Shown piece after piece: positions 33,438 to 45,665 of a stretch of DNA of 64,000 bases. The notes beneath the pieces are model-generated. The model searched no databases. It was not told where the DNA came from and saw nothing but the letters and a program-made list of their open reading frames with translations. Source of the stretch: Colocasia esculenta (Eukaryota > Streptophyta > Magnoliopsida > Alismatales > Araceae); assembly GCA_014218235.1 (NCBI GenBank), contig CM024753.1:5084001-5148000 (forward strand). The letters run 5' to 3'. Position 1 is the first letter of the stretch. Each line of letters opens with the position of its first letter. A program made the position numbers and the translations under genes.

Positions 33438-35387
33438 CCTCTGTCGATTAGCCATTTAGCTGTATACATACATGTATGTTATCATCATGTGTTAAATAGT
33501 AAGGTGGTAAAAGAAGACTTGTTTTTGGTCCATCTGCTAGCTGATGTTTACCTTGATCCTTCAAAGGGGATGAGCTACGTAAGACTGGCCTCGTTCAGAC
33601 GGACTGGCTTTATTCAGACGTCATTGGAAGGTGAACAAGGCCCCCCTTAATATAATCGAAATGTCTTTTTATCATTTACTACATGGGAGATGCATTGGAA
33701 TCTACTTGTAATCCATCTATCATGTAGAAGGTCACTTAATTTATCCTTTTGGAAACTTCGACTCTGGAAAATAGATCTTAATACTTTTGGGTAAATAAGA
33801 CTAGTTTGGGAAAGAGTCTCTGGCATTTTTCTTCTGCTAACAGGCTCAATCTTCTAACATACCGGTGCTTCCATTACTGTACAATCGAAAGCTGAGAGCA
33901 CTACACCATTGCTCAATACTTTTCTTAGAGCGTGGTCATGATTGATGAAGGCTACCCAGTGGATGAGCTCCCAAAATATCTCTGCATATTTGAATCAACA
34001 TCTTCTTTAATTTCAACTGTTTTATTTTTCTCTTTCGAATGTTCTGCTGCACTTATTTTCTTCACCCTAGGGGCAGTGTCACTACCTTCTCTTTGACCAA
34101 AATCCAAATACCAACAATTCTCCATCCACGTTGCGTTTAAGAGTTTTCTTCAAACTTGGTATATATATATATATATATATATATGTCGGCTGCTGGACCC
34201 AGAGCTTTTCAACCATCAAGCATCCATCGACTTGTGCCGCCAGATGGTCTGGTTTGATACCATTTTACTGATCAGATGCATGTGTGGATCATGTTTAATT
34301 CAAGATTAAACTAAGAAGCTGGGTTGGAAGCTGCCAAATGGCAATTAATTAATTAACCAAGGGACCCAGCTGGGACAGAGAAAAGGTGGTCACTAGCATG
34401 CTTAATTATAGTGAATAGTGAGTTAGTGCCCTTGCTCCTAATCCTTTACACTTGGATAACAACCATTGTCGATGAACCCACCCACATGTGCTCCTTCCCC
34501 CTCCTTCAGCCATAGCAGGTTCTATATATATATAGCTTCTGGTTTCTAGCATAAGTTAACTTAAAGAGTCCTTTGAGGGAGTTGGTGAAATGCCCATGGT
34601 TTGGAAGCTTTCAGACGCTCACAGATAAAACAATCTACCAGGAAAGAGAGAGACGAAAAGGGAAATATGGCCTTTGGGTTGTCATGGTTTTTAATGGAGT
34701 ATGGCCATATAATATTATTATTTCATCACATATCTCATATAGGTATCTATAGTCGTTATAAAATTATTCTATAAATGTGTAACCAGACAAAGAAATTAAT
34801 ATGACGCGTAACCTAAGAAATTACCATGATTTTTCAGTTTTCTTTTCTTTTTAAGAATTAGTTGTCAGCTAGTTCAAAATTTAGAAAGTGGGAATAAAGT
34901 AAACCTTAATATTGTCTAAGTAAATACCTTAATATATACCCTTAATTATAATGGAACTATAGGTTCTACAACGATAGTTCAACAACCCACAGACTAGATT
35001 CCCTGTGAAGGCACTGGGGTTCTAAGTTCCCTGTAAGACTTGTTCACATCTTCATCATCCTGACTACGAATACCACATTATATGAAATCATGTGTGTGCT
35101 TTGCTAGTTTCAGAACTGGGAGATAGTGATGTGAGGCATCGATCCCACCTCTCTGTGGAGGGGTCAACCTGGCCGTGGTGTCACGCCTCCAATTGTGGTG
35201 AAACGACGTGCAAGTATAGACCACCCTCCATGACATCTGTGAGTTAAACTCGATCCCCTCACGTACGCTTGGCTGGGGAGGGATAGCGTCGGAAGGGAAG
35301 GATCGGGGAAGCAGCTGCCACCTCTTTCCAGCCTCCACACCAAGAACATCCTTCCCTGCTATATATATACCCCTCCTGCATATGCTG
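33438..35387. other. intergenic, upstream of the expansin-like gene
   Basis: No gene recognised in almost 2 kb. A (TA)n tract lies at about 34160-34184. The last 300 bases contain short frames on the minus strand without similarity and are likely promoter DNA of the expansin-like gene. Confidence 0.55.
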
Positions 35388-35396
35388 CTATATAAG
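35388..35396 (+). promoter_or_regulatory. TATA box of the expansin-like gene
   Basis: CTATATAAG lies 65-73 bases before the start codon at 35461, a normal spacing for a plant TATA box with a leader of about 40 bases. A second TATA-like run is at 35360-35369. Confidence 0.7.
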
Positions 35397-35460
35397 CGGT
35401 GGTTGGGGCTTGGTTCTTCTCACATCCAAAGATTTCCTTCATCTGAGCGCCAGTCCAGAC

Positions 35461-37543
35461 ATGGGCCTGGCGACACTCTTGCTTGCGCTGCTGCTCCCTG
35501 GACTGTGCAGCTCCCTGAGTGACTTCACCTCGTCGAGGACCACCTTCTATGGCAGCCCAGAGTGCCAAGGAAACCCACGTACGTATTTTCATCTCCTCCT
35601 CCTCCTCCGCGTCTTTCTCTAACAGCTAATTCCATGCGTGGTGTGGGTATATATGGCTACTGGTTGGCGCGCGCAGATGGGGCATGCGGCTACGGGGAGT
35701 TCGGGAAGGTGATGAACGGGGGGGACGTGGGGGCGGTGGGGAAGCTATACAGGGGCGGCAGCGGCTGCGGGGCTTGCTACCAGATCAAGTGCACGCACCC
35801 GGAGCTGTGCAAGGAGGAGGGCGTCGGCATCGTCGTCACCGACCACGGCTACAGCGGCGACGCCGACTTCGTGCTCAGCGCCCAGGGCTTCGCCAAGCTG
35901 TCCCGGCCCAACATGGCGCCCCAACTGATGGCCTACGGCGGCATCGATATCCAATACCGGAGGTACAGCAAAAGCCGTGCTTCTTCTTCTCTGTCCCGCA
36001 TGCTGGATTTTGAATCCGAGAGTTCTTGAATTTGGGGACGTAGAAATTTTGTCTCAAATTATATTTTAATATTTATATAATTATATATATTATAAATAAT
36101 ATAAATAAATATTTAAAATAAAAAAATATTTTAATTACAATAAGATAATTTATTATAATCAATTCTTTTCTTATAGTGGCTCACCTCTTATAAAACCCCT
36201 CCAAAACACAAAATTTGCATGTCATTTGAACAAAAAAAAAATTCCAGTGGGGTCACCCCCCTATAAAACCCACCCAAAACACAAAATTTACATGATCATT
36301 TGAACAAAAAATATTTTCCAGTGGTCACGTGACCCCACTGGATGTTCACTAGGTCCGTCCATGCCCCGGGGGCTTAATTTGTCAAATGTCAATCGACAGG
36401 TTAAGCAAGATGTTTGGAATGAATGATTACCCCCCCCCCTCCTAACCCCAACAAAAAAAAGGGAAATGTTATGCTCCCGGTTGGCTGGACATGTGGAGGG
36501 GTCGTGTCCCATAACATGTTATGTGGAGGGATGCAGCTCTAGATGTATTTAATATATTATTTATATTTTTTAAAATCTCAAATGATATATATATATATAT
36601 TTATTTATTTAATACACATAAATAATAATTTAGTATGTACAAACAATATATTTTTATGTATTTTTATATTATTTATATGTATTATTATATTATTGTGTGT
36701 ACTAAAATAAATATTTGTGTGTATTAAACGGATATTTATATATATTATTTGAAGGTTAAAAAATAAACAAATAAATAATACATTAAATATATCTGAGATG
36801 GCGGCCCTCTATATGACGCGCACGACGTCCACATCATATTTTGTTTTCTAACTAGTAGAGAGATTACTAAAAAAAAAAAGGATATTTGAAACGGAGAGTA
36901 CCTATCTCCAACTTTCTTCCATAATCGATCGATGTTTCAGATGTTTGGTAACAGGGCCACCAGGTTTCAGTTCGTTGTAGTGCGTTGGTCAGATGCCGTG
37001 GTTCCAACATATATATGTTTAAGTCCATCTTGTTCTTCGTATATATGCATGCGTGCAGGGTGCCATGCAAGTACCCAGGGTACAACCTCACGATCAAGAT
37101 CAAGGAGCAGAGCAGCTACCCGCACTATCTGGCTTTCGTCTTCATACACCAAGGGGGGCAGAAGGACATACTCGCCGTGGAGGTCTGGCAGGTAATTGCG
37201 AAGCATCAGGACTGTCTGCATTAATGCAAGCAGCTAGCTAGCTAGGATCGAGCTCGTGCTTATTATGCATGCAGAAATCTAGATAACATACACATGTAAT
37301 GCCAATTGGGATGCACTCATGTGGGTGCGCATGCAGGAGGACTGCAAGCAGTGGAGACCGATGCGGCGGGCATACGGCGGGGTGTTCGACGTGGAGAACC
37401 CTCCCGAGGGACCCCTTCCCCTGAGGCTCCAGGTGCGCGGGGAAGACGGCGGCGAGCAGAGCAGCTGGGTGCAGCTGAACAACGTCATCCCCGCCGACTG
37501 GAAGGCCGGGGCCGCCTACGACACCGCCGTCCAGCTCTCCTGA
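35461..37543 (+). CDS. EXLB: expansin-like B protein
   Basis: Exons 35461-35578, 35677-35962, 37059-37191 and 37337-37543 join with consistent phase and GT-AG borders to 744 bp, 247 aa. A signal peptide (MGLATLLLALLLPGLCSSLS) leads into the first expansin domain, a six-stranded double-psi beta-barrel: TTFYGSPECQG, GACGYGEFG, GSGCGACYQIKC, VVTDHGYSGDADFVLS. The second domain (CBM63-like) starts near RVPCKYPGYNL and includes the conserved VEVWQ, DCKQWRPMRRAYGGVF and W in NNVIPADW. The HFD catalytic-type motif of alpha- and beta-expansins is absent (DADFVLS instead), as expected in the EXLB group. It should be secreted to the cell wall. EXLB biochemical activity is not established. The second intron holds a tandem duplication and a MITE. 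An AATAAA-like site is at about 37747. Confidence 0.94.
36175..36319. repeat. tandem duplication in expansin intron 2
   Basis: Two copies (71 and 74 bp) of a unit starting AGTGG and containing TATAAAACCC, AAAACACAAAATTT and CATTTGAACAAAAA. A third copy starts at 36320 (AGTGGTCACG) and stops. Confidence 0.85.
36463..36846. mobile_element. degenerate foldback MITE in expansin intron 2
   Basis: The left end GGAAATGTTATGCTCCCGG is close to the start of the Mutator-type MITE at 17559. The left arm (TATGTGGAGGGATGCAGCTC, then TGTATTTAATATATTATT) pairs imperfectly with the right arm (ATACATTAAATATATCTGAG, GGCCCTCTATATGA). The right terminus is worn and no target duplication is visible, so borders are approximate. 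Confidence 0.65.
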
Positions 37544-38061
37544 GGGGAGAGGCTCTCGCGGGGACACGAGAACGCACGGAGGGGTGGCTCTCCTGTACTG
37601 TTGCCATAGTACAATAGCAGTCGATCGGCTCTTTTATTAGTAGTAGTTGCAGTTGAGTTTGGAGTTGGTGATCAGAATTCGCATCCTATATATCATGAGA
37701 GAGGAATGAATCTTCTATCGTATCATGTTGCAAATCATGTAGATCGAATAAAGATGGTATCTCCTCTTTGGGGCCATGCATGCATAGTGTTTGATCATGT
37801 GCATGATATATGTGAAGAGAAAGATTTAGTGTATGTACTTTAATTATATTACATTCTAAGTGTAATATGACTAGACAATAGTCTATATAGCACTACTCAC
37901 ATGAAGAGTGATAAAATGACAATTTAATTATTGGATGTCACATAGATTTATTACCTATAGTTATATTACACTTAAGTACAATATAAAAGTGTACTAAATC
38001 TTTATCATATGTGAATGACGGTGCCGCATGTGAGTGGAGATTATGATCTCTCTCTCTCTTT

Positions 38062-38105
<44 letters not shown>

Positions 38106-38765
38106 TATATATATATAGAGGAGTGTTGGGATGTGGCCCCGTCGCACCCCAATGGGCGCTGTTGGATTGCCATCTAACGACGCCTAAAAAAAAAACATTT
38201 GACGTTGCGCGCGTCGTTGCACTGCGCGACTCGGCGGCACCCCATATACATGTATGTATGTATGGTTCAATCCATCTATTTACAATGGGCCACTTGAGGT
38301 TCGGATTGAGTAGATGAGATGGTTTGCAATTACATATAAAAAACTAGTAATATTTTTTGCATTCTGAGTCTCTGATCGATGGTAAAAGTAACTTTGTAAC
38401 ATAATATAAAAATAAATATGGCTCATTTTTCTTGACGGCAATTGATTGTTGAGATAATTTTGAACTTATAAGGGTTGTTTAATTAATTTATATAAACAAT
38501 GACATTTCTGAATAGTATATTTAAGAAAGTTATTTGTGCCATTATTTATAGGAGCTTATAAATAAATATTAAACTTGAAAGAGGTGATATCAAATTATGA
38601 AGATTATGGGGTTGAAAAGTAAATGTGCCTTTTTGGTCAAGTACAAGAGCACACGAGCTCAGAGCCTCAGAGGAACCCGAGAGCCAAAAAAACGCCACCT
38701 TTCGTCGTCTTCCCCATCTCCGGCTCCCCCACTTTAAACCCTACTTCCCCCGCGCGCTCCTGGCC
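37544..38765. other. intergenic between expansin-like and KH-domain genes
   Basis: It holds the 3' UTR of the expansin-like gene, an AT-rich stretch with a (TA)n run at about 38067-38118, and the presumed promoter and CT-rich leader of the KH gene (38690-38765). No clear TATA box was chosen. Confidence 0.6.
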
Positions 38766-41300
38766 ATGGCAACCGACGGAGCCGGCAGAGTCGCCCCCGA
38801 AGAGGCGGCGGCGGCGGTGGCGGCCGAGGAGTCGCCTCCTTACGAGGAGGATGAGGTAGAGGAGGAGGAGGAGGAGGAGGAGGAAGAGGAAGAGGTGGAG
38901 GAAGAAGTAGAGGAGGAGGTGGAAGAGGAGGAGGATGCGACGGGAGATGCGGATGTACAGGCGAAGTCAGAGGTGCCGACGGAGGCGGCTGCTCCTGCTG
39001 AGGAGGCGATGAAGTGGCCCGGGTGGCCCGGGGACAGCGTGTTCCGGATGATCGTGCCTGTGCTCAAGGTGGGAAGCATCATCGGGCGCAAGGGAGAGCT
39101 CGTCAAGAAGATGTGCGAGGAGACACGGGCGCGTATCCGCATCCTCGAGGGCGCCATTGGCACCTCCGACCGTATCGTGGGTGACTCTGCCTCTTTCATC
39201 CTTTGGCTAGGGTTTTGTTGTGCGATTTAGAGAGCTGTTTGCTTCGAGGACAAAAACTATGCCTTTAATGTTTGATAGACTACTGAAACTAAAATTAAAG
39301 CTCCATTGCTGTCCGCATCCTAACGCCACGTTCCCTTCTTGTTTTTCTTTATTGTTCTCTACGGTCCAAGCGTTCATCGTGGTTCTTAGGATGCTACATG
39401 AGTAGCAATCTTTCTTGCATCTTTATCTTTGTCTTGATCCATGATTCTGTTTAGTTGTGAAACAGTTGATCGATTTGCTGATTTCCAGGTTCTGATTTCT
39501 GGGCGAGAAGAGACAGAGGCAGCAATATCCCCAGCAATGGATGCTGCTTTAAGAGTGTTTAAACGTGTAAATGGAATTTCTAAGAGTGAAGATGGTACAC
39601 TATCAGTACCTGCTGACACTACAGTTTGTGCAGTCCGGTTATTGGTGGCATCCTCACAAGCAATTAGTTTAATTGGGAAGGGGGGCTCACTGATTAAATC
39701 AATACAGGAAGGTAGTGGTGCCACCATAAGGGTTCTATCTGGAGGTATAACTTCACAGATTATCTTAACTACAGCATATTGAAGTTTAATGAATAACTCT
39801 TTGTATAAGAAAAGAACAGTTTTTTAATTTCTACAATTGTTAGAATCCTGATAATTGATACATGTTGTATTCTTTTTAAAAATCATTAACAATTCTAAAA
39901 CATACAAGTATACAAAAATTAATAATTATTATGAAGAATGTTTGCGGCTTTAATTAATTACAGTTTGACCTTGAGATGCTGCACCTTCATCTAATACTAG
40001 AGCCTATCATGTTCCACCTAGAAGGTCTATGAATTTCATTATGAATACATCAGCAAAAAGGAACTTTATTCACTTTGTATGGTATCTATGGAAGCTAACT
40101 TCTGAAAGTCATAAAGAAATGCTCTAGGTTATGTGGGACTCTTATTAATCAGTTAATTGATAGATAAGTCCTTGTTATTTTTATTGACTTGAGAAGAAGA
40201 AGACAAGCTTAATATAGTCTGTTGTAACTTCAAATGGTATTAGAACAACCATTGAATATTAGGGGGCCAAAGGAATGTTGAACAGTTCATGTAGGTGGGG
40301 AATTATGAAAATTTACTTTTGATCAAGAAAGCAGTTAGTCCAAGGTGAACATTATGGTCTTGGCTTGTTTGTGTTCATTTGGAGCTGATATATTGAAACT
40401 CAAAGAAGAAAGTTCTTCAGCAGTGGCTTTTCTGCAAGAGTGGCAGATGGGGTGTAGGGACTCTGTTATGTTAGAAAGTTGTGTTCTTGAAGGAAGTTTA
40501 GATTATAAAGTGGGTATTGGGATCTGGGCTGGCTTTGAAGGAAGTTGCCGCCTTGGTAGATAGTTCTCTTTCTGTTTAATCAACACCGTGTAATCTTTCA
40601 CTGGGATTGTAGTGAAATGTGGCCTTTTGATCATCTTCCACAGAACCCCCCCCCCCCAAAAAAAAAAGGAAGAAAGAAAGAAGAAAGCTAATGGAAGAAT
40701 TGCACATGTGCATGGATATGCTAGTTCCTTGCGTAGGTTCTGCATCTGCATGGGTCTAGATAAGAACTGTTTGAAAATTTCAGGGTACTACTTTTCATTC
40801 TTAGTACAGATGGTCAAACATTGCATTCTTTTAGGGCATTACTTTATATGTTGGATCACAATATCTAAGTGTTCTTATATGTGGAAAATTGAAGGGGGGA
40901 ATAAGTTTATGGGGAAACTTGAAGCCCTCATAAAAGAGTTCCTGAAGCTTTTTGAGTTTCATAATATTGTTTTTCATGTTTGTTGCCTCTCAATGTTAGG
41001 AGCTGAAATTTCGGGCAGAAATGACAATAGAATGCAGAATCGGCCAATCCGGATTGGGTTCAAAAATAACCCCGTAGAGTTGCCATACATAACAGTATTA
41101 ACAAAGAGAATATTTGGTCTAGAAGCCCCATTAGCAAGTTTTAGACAAAAATGCCCTTGTACACAATAGGATTAGGAAATTACATAATACTATTTAAATG
41201 ATTTTTATTAATTTCCTTCTCTCCCTCCCCCTTCTTCTTCTTCCTTGCTGGTATGCTTGAATCTGGAGGACTTGGGTTGTTGGATATAGACGTACGTACG

Positions 41301-41395
<95 letters not shown>

Positions 41396-41774
41396 GGTAC
41401 CCATCTTGTGGTTATCATCATGGGGGTTTCAGCCAACCAAGATCACCCTGATGAGAGATGGCCGTCATGTTTCCTAATGCGGTAGTACTGCCCTGATGGA
41501 TTACCCATTTCCAGTTCGATGAGCAGGGACATGTTTTAGGTAAAAGAGTGATGGTCCTCTGGCCTGCCACTGCAGACAGTAACCATGAACACCAGCAGCT
41601 CATAAGCAGGAAAACCAATGCAATGTATGCATGTGCTGGGGGCGATGCCATGGCCGAGAGAGAAAGAGAGATGCGTTAGCCTCTGCAAGAGAGAAGCAGA
41701 GAGACTGCGGGTGAGGAATGGGGTTGCCGGTGGTGAGCGGGGGGTGGGGAGGGCAGCATCAGAGGGGGATGATC

Positions 41775-41809
<35 letters not shown>

Positions 41810-41981
41810 GGGAGAGAGAGAGAGCTGGGGGTGATGCCATGGCTGAGAGAGAGAGAGAGAGAGAGATGTGTTAGCCCACGCGAGAGAGAGAACCAGAGAG
41901 ACTGGGTAAGGAAGGGGTTGCCGGTGGTGAGCAGGGGTGGGAGGGCAGCACCAGAGGGGGATGGTGTGTGTGTGTGTGTGA

Positions 41982-42013
<32 letters not shown>

Positions 42014-44429
42014 CAGTGCAGGACACATGCCCAACAGAGGGGTGTGGGTGGGGGGCCTGCCAGTTTTCTAGCAAAGACAGATGCTAGGGGGTTATTTTTG
42101 TATCCATTCACATTACAGGGGGTTATTTTTAAATATTGAGATTCCAAGGAGTTATATGGAATATTGATAGATTACAAAGGGTCATTTGTAAAACCATATT
42201 ACTTTTAAATTTTAATGGCAGAGTTTTCTTCTCCCTTAGGTGAAACCGATCCATAAGTGTTTTTTTTTTTTTGGCATAGCCCTGCAGGCTCAACAGAACT
42301 TTATACTACTGAGAATTGCTCTATTATGTAGGTGTCAGTTGTCAAGGCAAAAAGTTTTTCATCATTTCAGAAGCTGAAGTAATTGTTTTCTGTTTGACCT
42401 GTTTCCAGAGGAACTGCCATTCTATGCAACAGCAGATGAAAGGATTGTTGAGGTACAGGGTCATCCTTTGAAGGTTCTGAAAGCACTGGAAGGAGTGGTT
42501 GGTCAGCTACGGAAGTTTCTTGTTGATCATAGTGTGCTTCCTTTATTTGAAAAAAGTGTAAGTCGGTTTCTCCTTTTGCTCTACTATTTGTCTCTTCGTC
42601 ATGGTTGCCCTTATCCTTTTTTTAGGAATGTTATTTGGTGAAGCTTCTTTTGTCACGTGTTTCAGCATAGCTCATCTGCTACTAAAGTACCACAAGAGCG
42701 TGCTCTTGATGGCTGGGCTGAGAAGGCACCATCTTTGACGCAAACATCTCACACTGGAATTGGCAGTGATTATTCACTTCCACTAAAGCGAGATTCTTTG
42801 TATCCTGATCATGAAGCACAACTTGATTCTCGAATTCAACACTCAGGACTGTCATTATATGGAAAGGATCCTGCTGTTTCTGGGCTAGGGTCTTCAGGAA
42901 TAGGGCGGACATCTGGTGCTTTTATCACTCAGGTTTGTCTTTCTTCTTTATTGAAGTTTATCATATAACTATAATTTAAAAATAAGCCCAGAGTTATAGC
43001 ATATTCCTTCATTGTTCTTTTATCTGAGATACATTCTGCATGGATCTCCCGTCAGTATTATGGTGTAATATATCCAAAGATGACTAGCATATATGTGGTC
43101 AAGTTTACAATAAAGTTTGTCTGCAGCATGATTTAATCTTCAGTGCTTATAAATTGTTTAACTGATCTTGGGCTTGTGTTTGATGTGTGCAAACTGTGCT
43201 ATTGTAACCGAATGATATACTCATTTTGGCGGATGATTACATATGATTTTTGTTTGTCTTCAAGCTGACTAAAGATGTTCTCGCACATGCTTCTGTTGTC
43301 ATGGCATCTGCTGGAGATATTCACCGTGTTATACATTTCTGGTGCATAGGATAAAATTTCCATCAATAGTTGATGTTTGGGGGAAACTATGATCTGCCAA
43401 TGTTGATGTAGTTGGCTCAGCTGTTGAGCTCTTGATTCAAGCTATGGCCCTGCAGATTTGATCATTATCTTTTCATTTTTGATGCATTCATTATCCTGAC
43501 TGCAGTACCATTTGTTAAATTGCCTTCTTTTAGGTTACACAGACAATGCAAATTCCACTTTCCTATGCAGAAGATATCATTGGTGTAGCTGGAAAAAACA
43601 TTGCTTATTTACGGCGAACCAGTGGAGCTGTTGTCACCCTTCAGGAGGGTAGAGGTTTGCCTGATGAGATGGTAGTAGAAATTAAAGGCACTTCTTCACA
43701 GGTTCAGACTGCGCAGCAGCTCGTACATGTAATTATCTATGTCTCTAATATCCTGTTCACCATTTAATTTTGTTCAAGAGGTTATAAGTCATATGCTGAT
43801 AAGTAATTAATTTAAGAGCATTCTTTGTGAAACTTTCGGTTGGAAGCCACTTTCAGCTTCAAAATTATTGGTAGGACTGATAATCACTAATCATAGGCAC
43901 ATATAAAAGTAAATTTTGTTATGTTGGTAGGAGCGATAATCAATAATCGTTTCAAAGATGTTAGAAGCCAAAAACTAGCAAATGATTTACATGAATGGCT
44001 TTCAGTGTATAGTGTATACCCTAAGAATAACTAGTCTGATGTTGGGGAAAGCCCAAAAGTGCTTCCAATTAGAGGTCGCATCAAACATAGGTTAGGCATG
44101 CTTGTGGATGTCTAGGTATATCTTCTCATGCCTGCACCGAAATGCATGAAAATCCCGCATGGGGTACAGGGGGCTATATCTTTGTCTATGAAAGTAGTTC
44201 CAATGGTGCTTGGTTGACATTTCATCTGTCTTTGCAGGAATTTATGGGAGGGCACAAGGAACCGGCGGCGAGCAGTTACGGCGGCACTTACGGTCGCTTT
44301 GATACAGGTTTGCGCTCATCCTACTCTCAACTGTCGGATGTGGCGTACCCTTCCTCGATGTCGTCGCAATCCTATGGCAGATATGGGTCATCTGGAGTTG
44401 GTGGTGGATATGGCAACTACAGGTACTAA
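38766..44429 (+). CDS. PEP: three-KH-domain RNA-binding protein, PEPPER-like
   Basis: Exons 38766-39176, 39489-39744, 42409-42557, 42666-42932, 43534-43728 and 44238-44429 join in phase to 1470 bp, 489 aa. The start was chosen for its context GCCATGGC and because the protein then begins like a complete N-terminus. An acidic Glu-rich stretch (about residues 28-58) precedes KH1, which follows the family's WPGWPGDSVFRMIVP with GRKG at 107-110. KH2 has GKGG at 200-203 and is split by intron 2. KH3 is VTQTMQIPLSYAEDIIG with GVAG at 378-381. A Gly/Tyr/Ser-rich tail ends the protein. Length and order match Arabidopsis PEPPER, a nuclear RNA-binding regulator of flowering and pistil development; FLK is the nearest alternative. 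Intron 2 is 2.7 kb. Confidence 0.95.
41290..41392. repeat. compound microsatellite in KH-gene intron 2
   Basis: Consecutive (ACGT)n, (CATA)n, (CA)n, (TA)n and (GA)n runs. Likely highly variable in length and a useful marker. Confidence 0.95.
41638..42010. repeat. about 190-bp tandem duplication with (GT)n and (GA)n tracts
   Basis: Two copies start GGGGGCGATGCCATGGCCGA and GGGGGTGATGCCATGGCTGA. They share GGGTTGCCGGTGGTGAGC and GGGCAGCA(T/C)CAGAGGGGGA, and each ends in a (GT)n run followed by (GA)n. The reading frames crossing it are repeat artefacts. Confidence 0.88.
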
Positions 44430-45665
44430 ATGGTTAGGAAGCTACTAGGTCTCCAGTTTCTCCTCACCTTAAGCTGTGTCGTCTTCCAGTATGAATGACC
44501 AACGCCCTCATCCTTTTCTGTGAAGCTTCGGCGGTGCTACTTGTTTGATGCTCTTCTACTTTTTTATTAAACGGAACTACTTACTTTTTGCCAGTCTAGA
44601 GAGCAAGATGTGCTGCATTTGCTGTTGTAGCGTCCAACTTGTAGTACTTTTTTCATGTCATTAGCTGAATGTTGTTACTGTTCCACTTCACTTTCCTGGG
44701 TGTACTTTTAGTACGTTACTCGAGACTGTGCTGTTTATCTTTAAAAAATTAGGGCAAAAAAACTTCCGCGTGGGAGATAATTTCGTTTGCTTTCATTTAG
44801 GGGACCATTTGTTTTGAAGTGAACCGCTTATAAAACTTCGCAAAAAAATACTGGACTTTTGCTACACATGAACTATGGTGTTTGTGCAGTGTTATCTGGC
44901 GTTTATGTCGAACCGGACAACCCCATCAAATGTGGACTTGGATGTAGTTTCACCATGCCTCTTCTTGCTACATTCTTCAAATAGATTTGGAACCTTCAAT
45001 TTGGAGTTTCGAAAACCCTTCAATTTGCCTTAAAAAGATACCTTCTGTTTGAAACTTCTAATCGTAAGTTGAAATTTTGGGACACTTTCAAAAGAAATTT
45101 TTCACTTTCAAAAAAAGTTAGAATCTGGGAAAGCTGCAAGCTACCGTACGTGGAGGATATAAGTTTTGTAACGTGTTACAACTAATCTTGGAGTGTTGCA
45201 AGGATTTCTCCTTTATGAGATGAGGTTGTGCCTCATTGGTATATATGTACCTTCGTAAAAAGAATCTACATAATGTAACATATAGGATTTGCCCGAGGAC
45301 ATCAAGAAAAATAACACACGAAGTATCTTCTGATTTTGGCGAGAAATAAAAAGCAAGAGCAACAACCTAGCTGCATTTTCGAAGACTGTGCAAGAACCCG
45401 ATTCTATTACTATGATATCAGGGGATAATCTAAGAAAGTACCATGGCAAGACCCCCCAGCTATTTGAATGACTACATGCCCACTGGGGAAGAACAAAGCA
45501 AGTAGTTTCAAAATTCCGATTATTTACAGCGATGAACAAGCCAGCATTACCAAACTTCTATGATTTTAGGATCACATACGAAACCCGAAGATATAATGTC
45601 TCTCTTTTGAACATGCTATGTGAGAGTCACGCGCCTATGCTCATGTACAAACAAGACACTGCACC
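44430..45665. other. convergent intergenic region, two 3' UTRs
   Basis: The 3' ends of the KH gene (from the left) and ORANGE (from the right) face each other here. No independent gene is recognised; the minus frame at 45213-45539 has no family similarity. Confidence 0.6.

Noticed and set aside
38140..38260. Possible MITE with CGTCGCACCCC / GCGGCACCCC ends
   Set aside because: No inverted pairing or target duplication could be confirmed by eye.
38625..38765. Upstream in-frame extension of the KH protein (start at 38625)
   Set aside because: The ATG at 38766 has a strong context and gives the family-type N-terminus; the extension is not family-like and is probably leader.
41536..42147. ORFs of 203 and 173 codons
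   Set aside because: They read through GT/GA microsatellites and a tandem duplication inside an intron of the KH gene.
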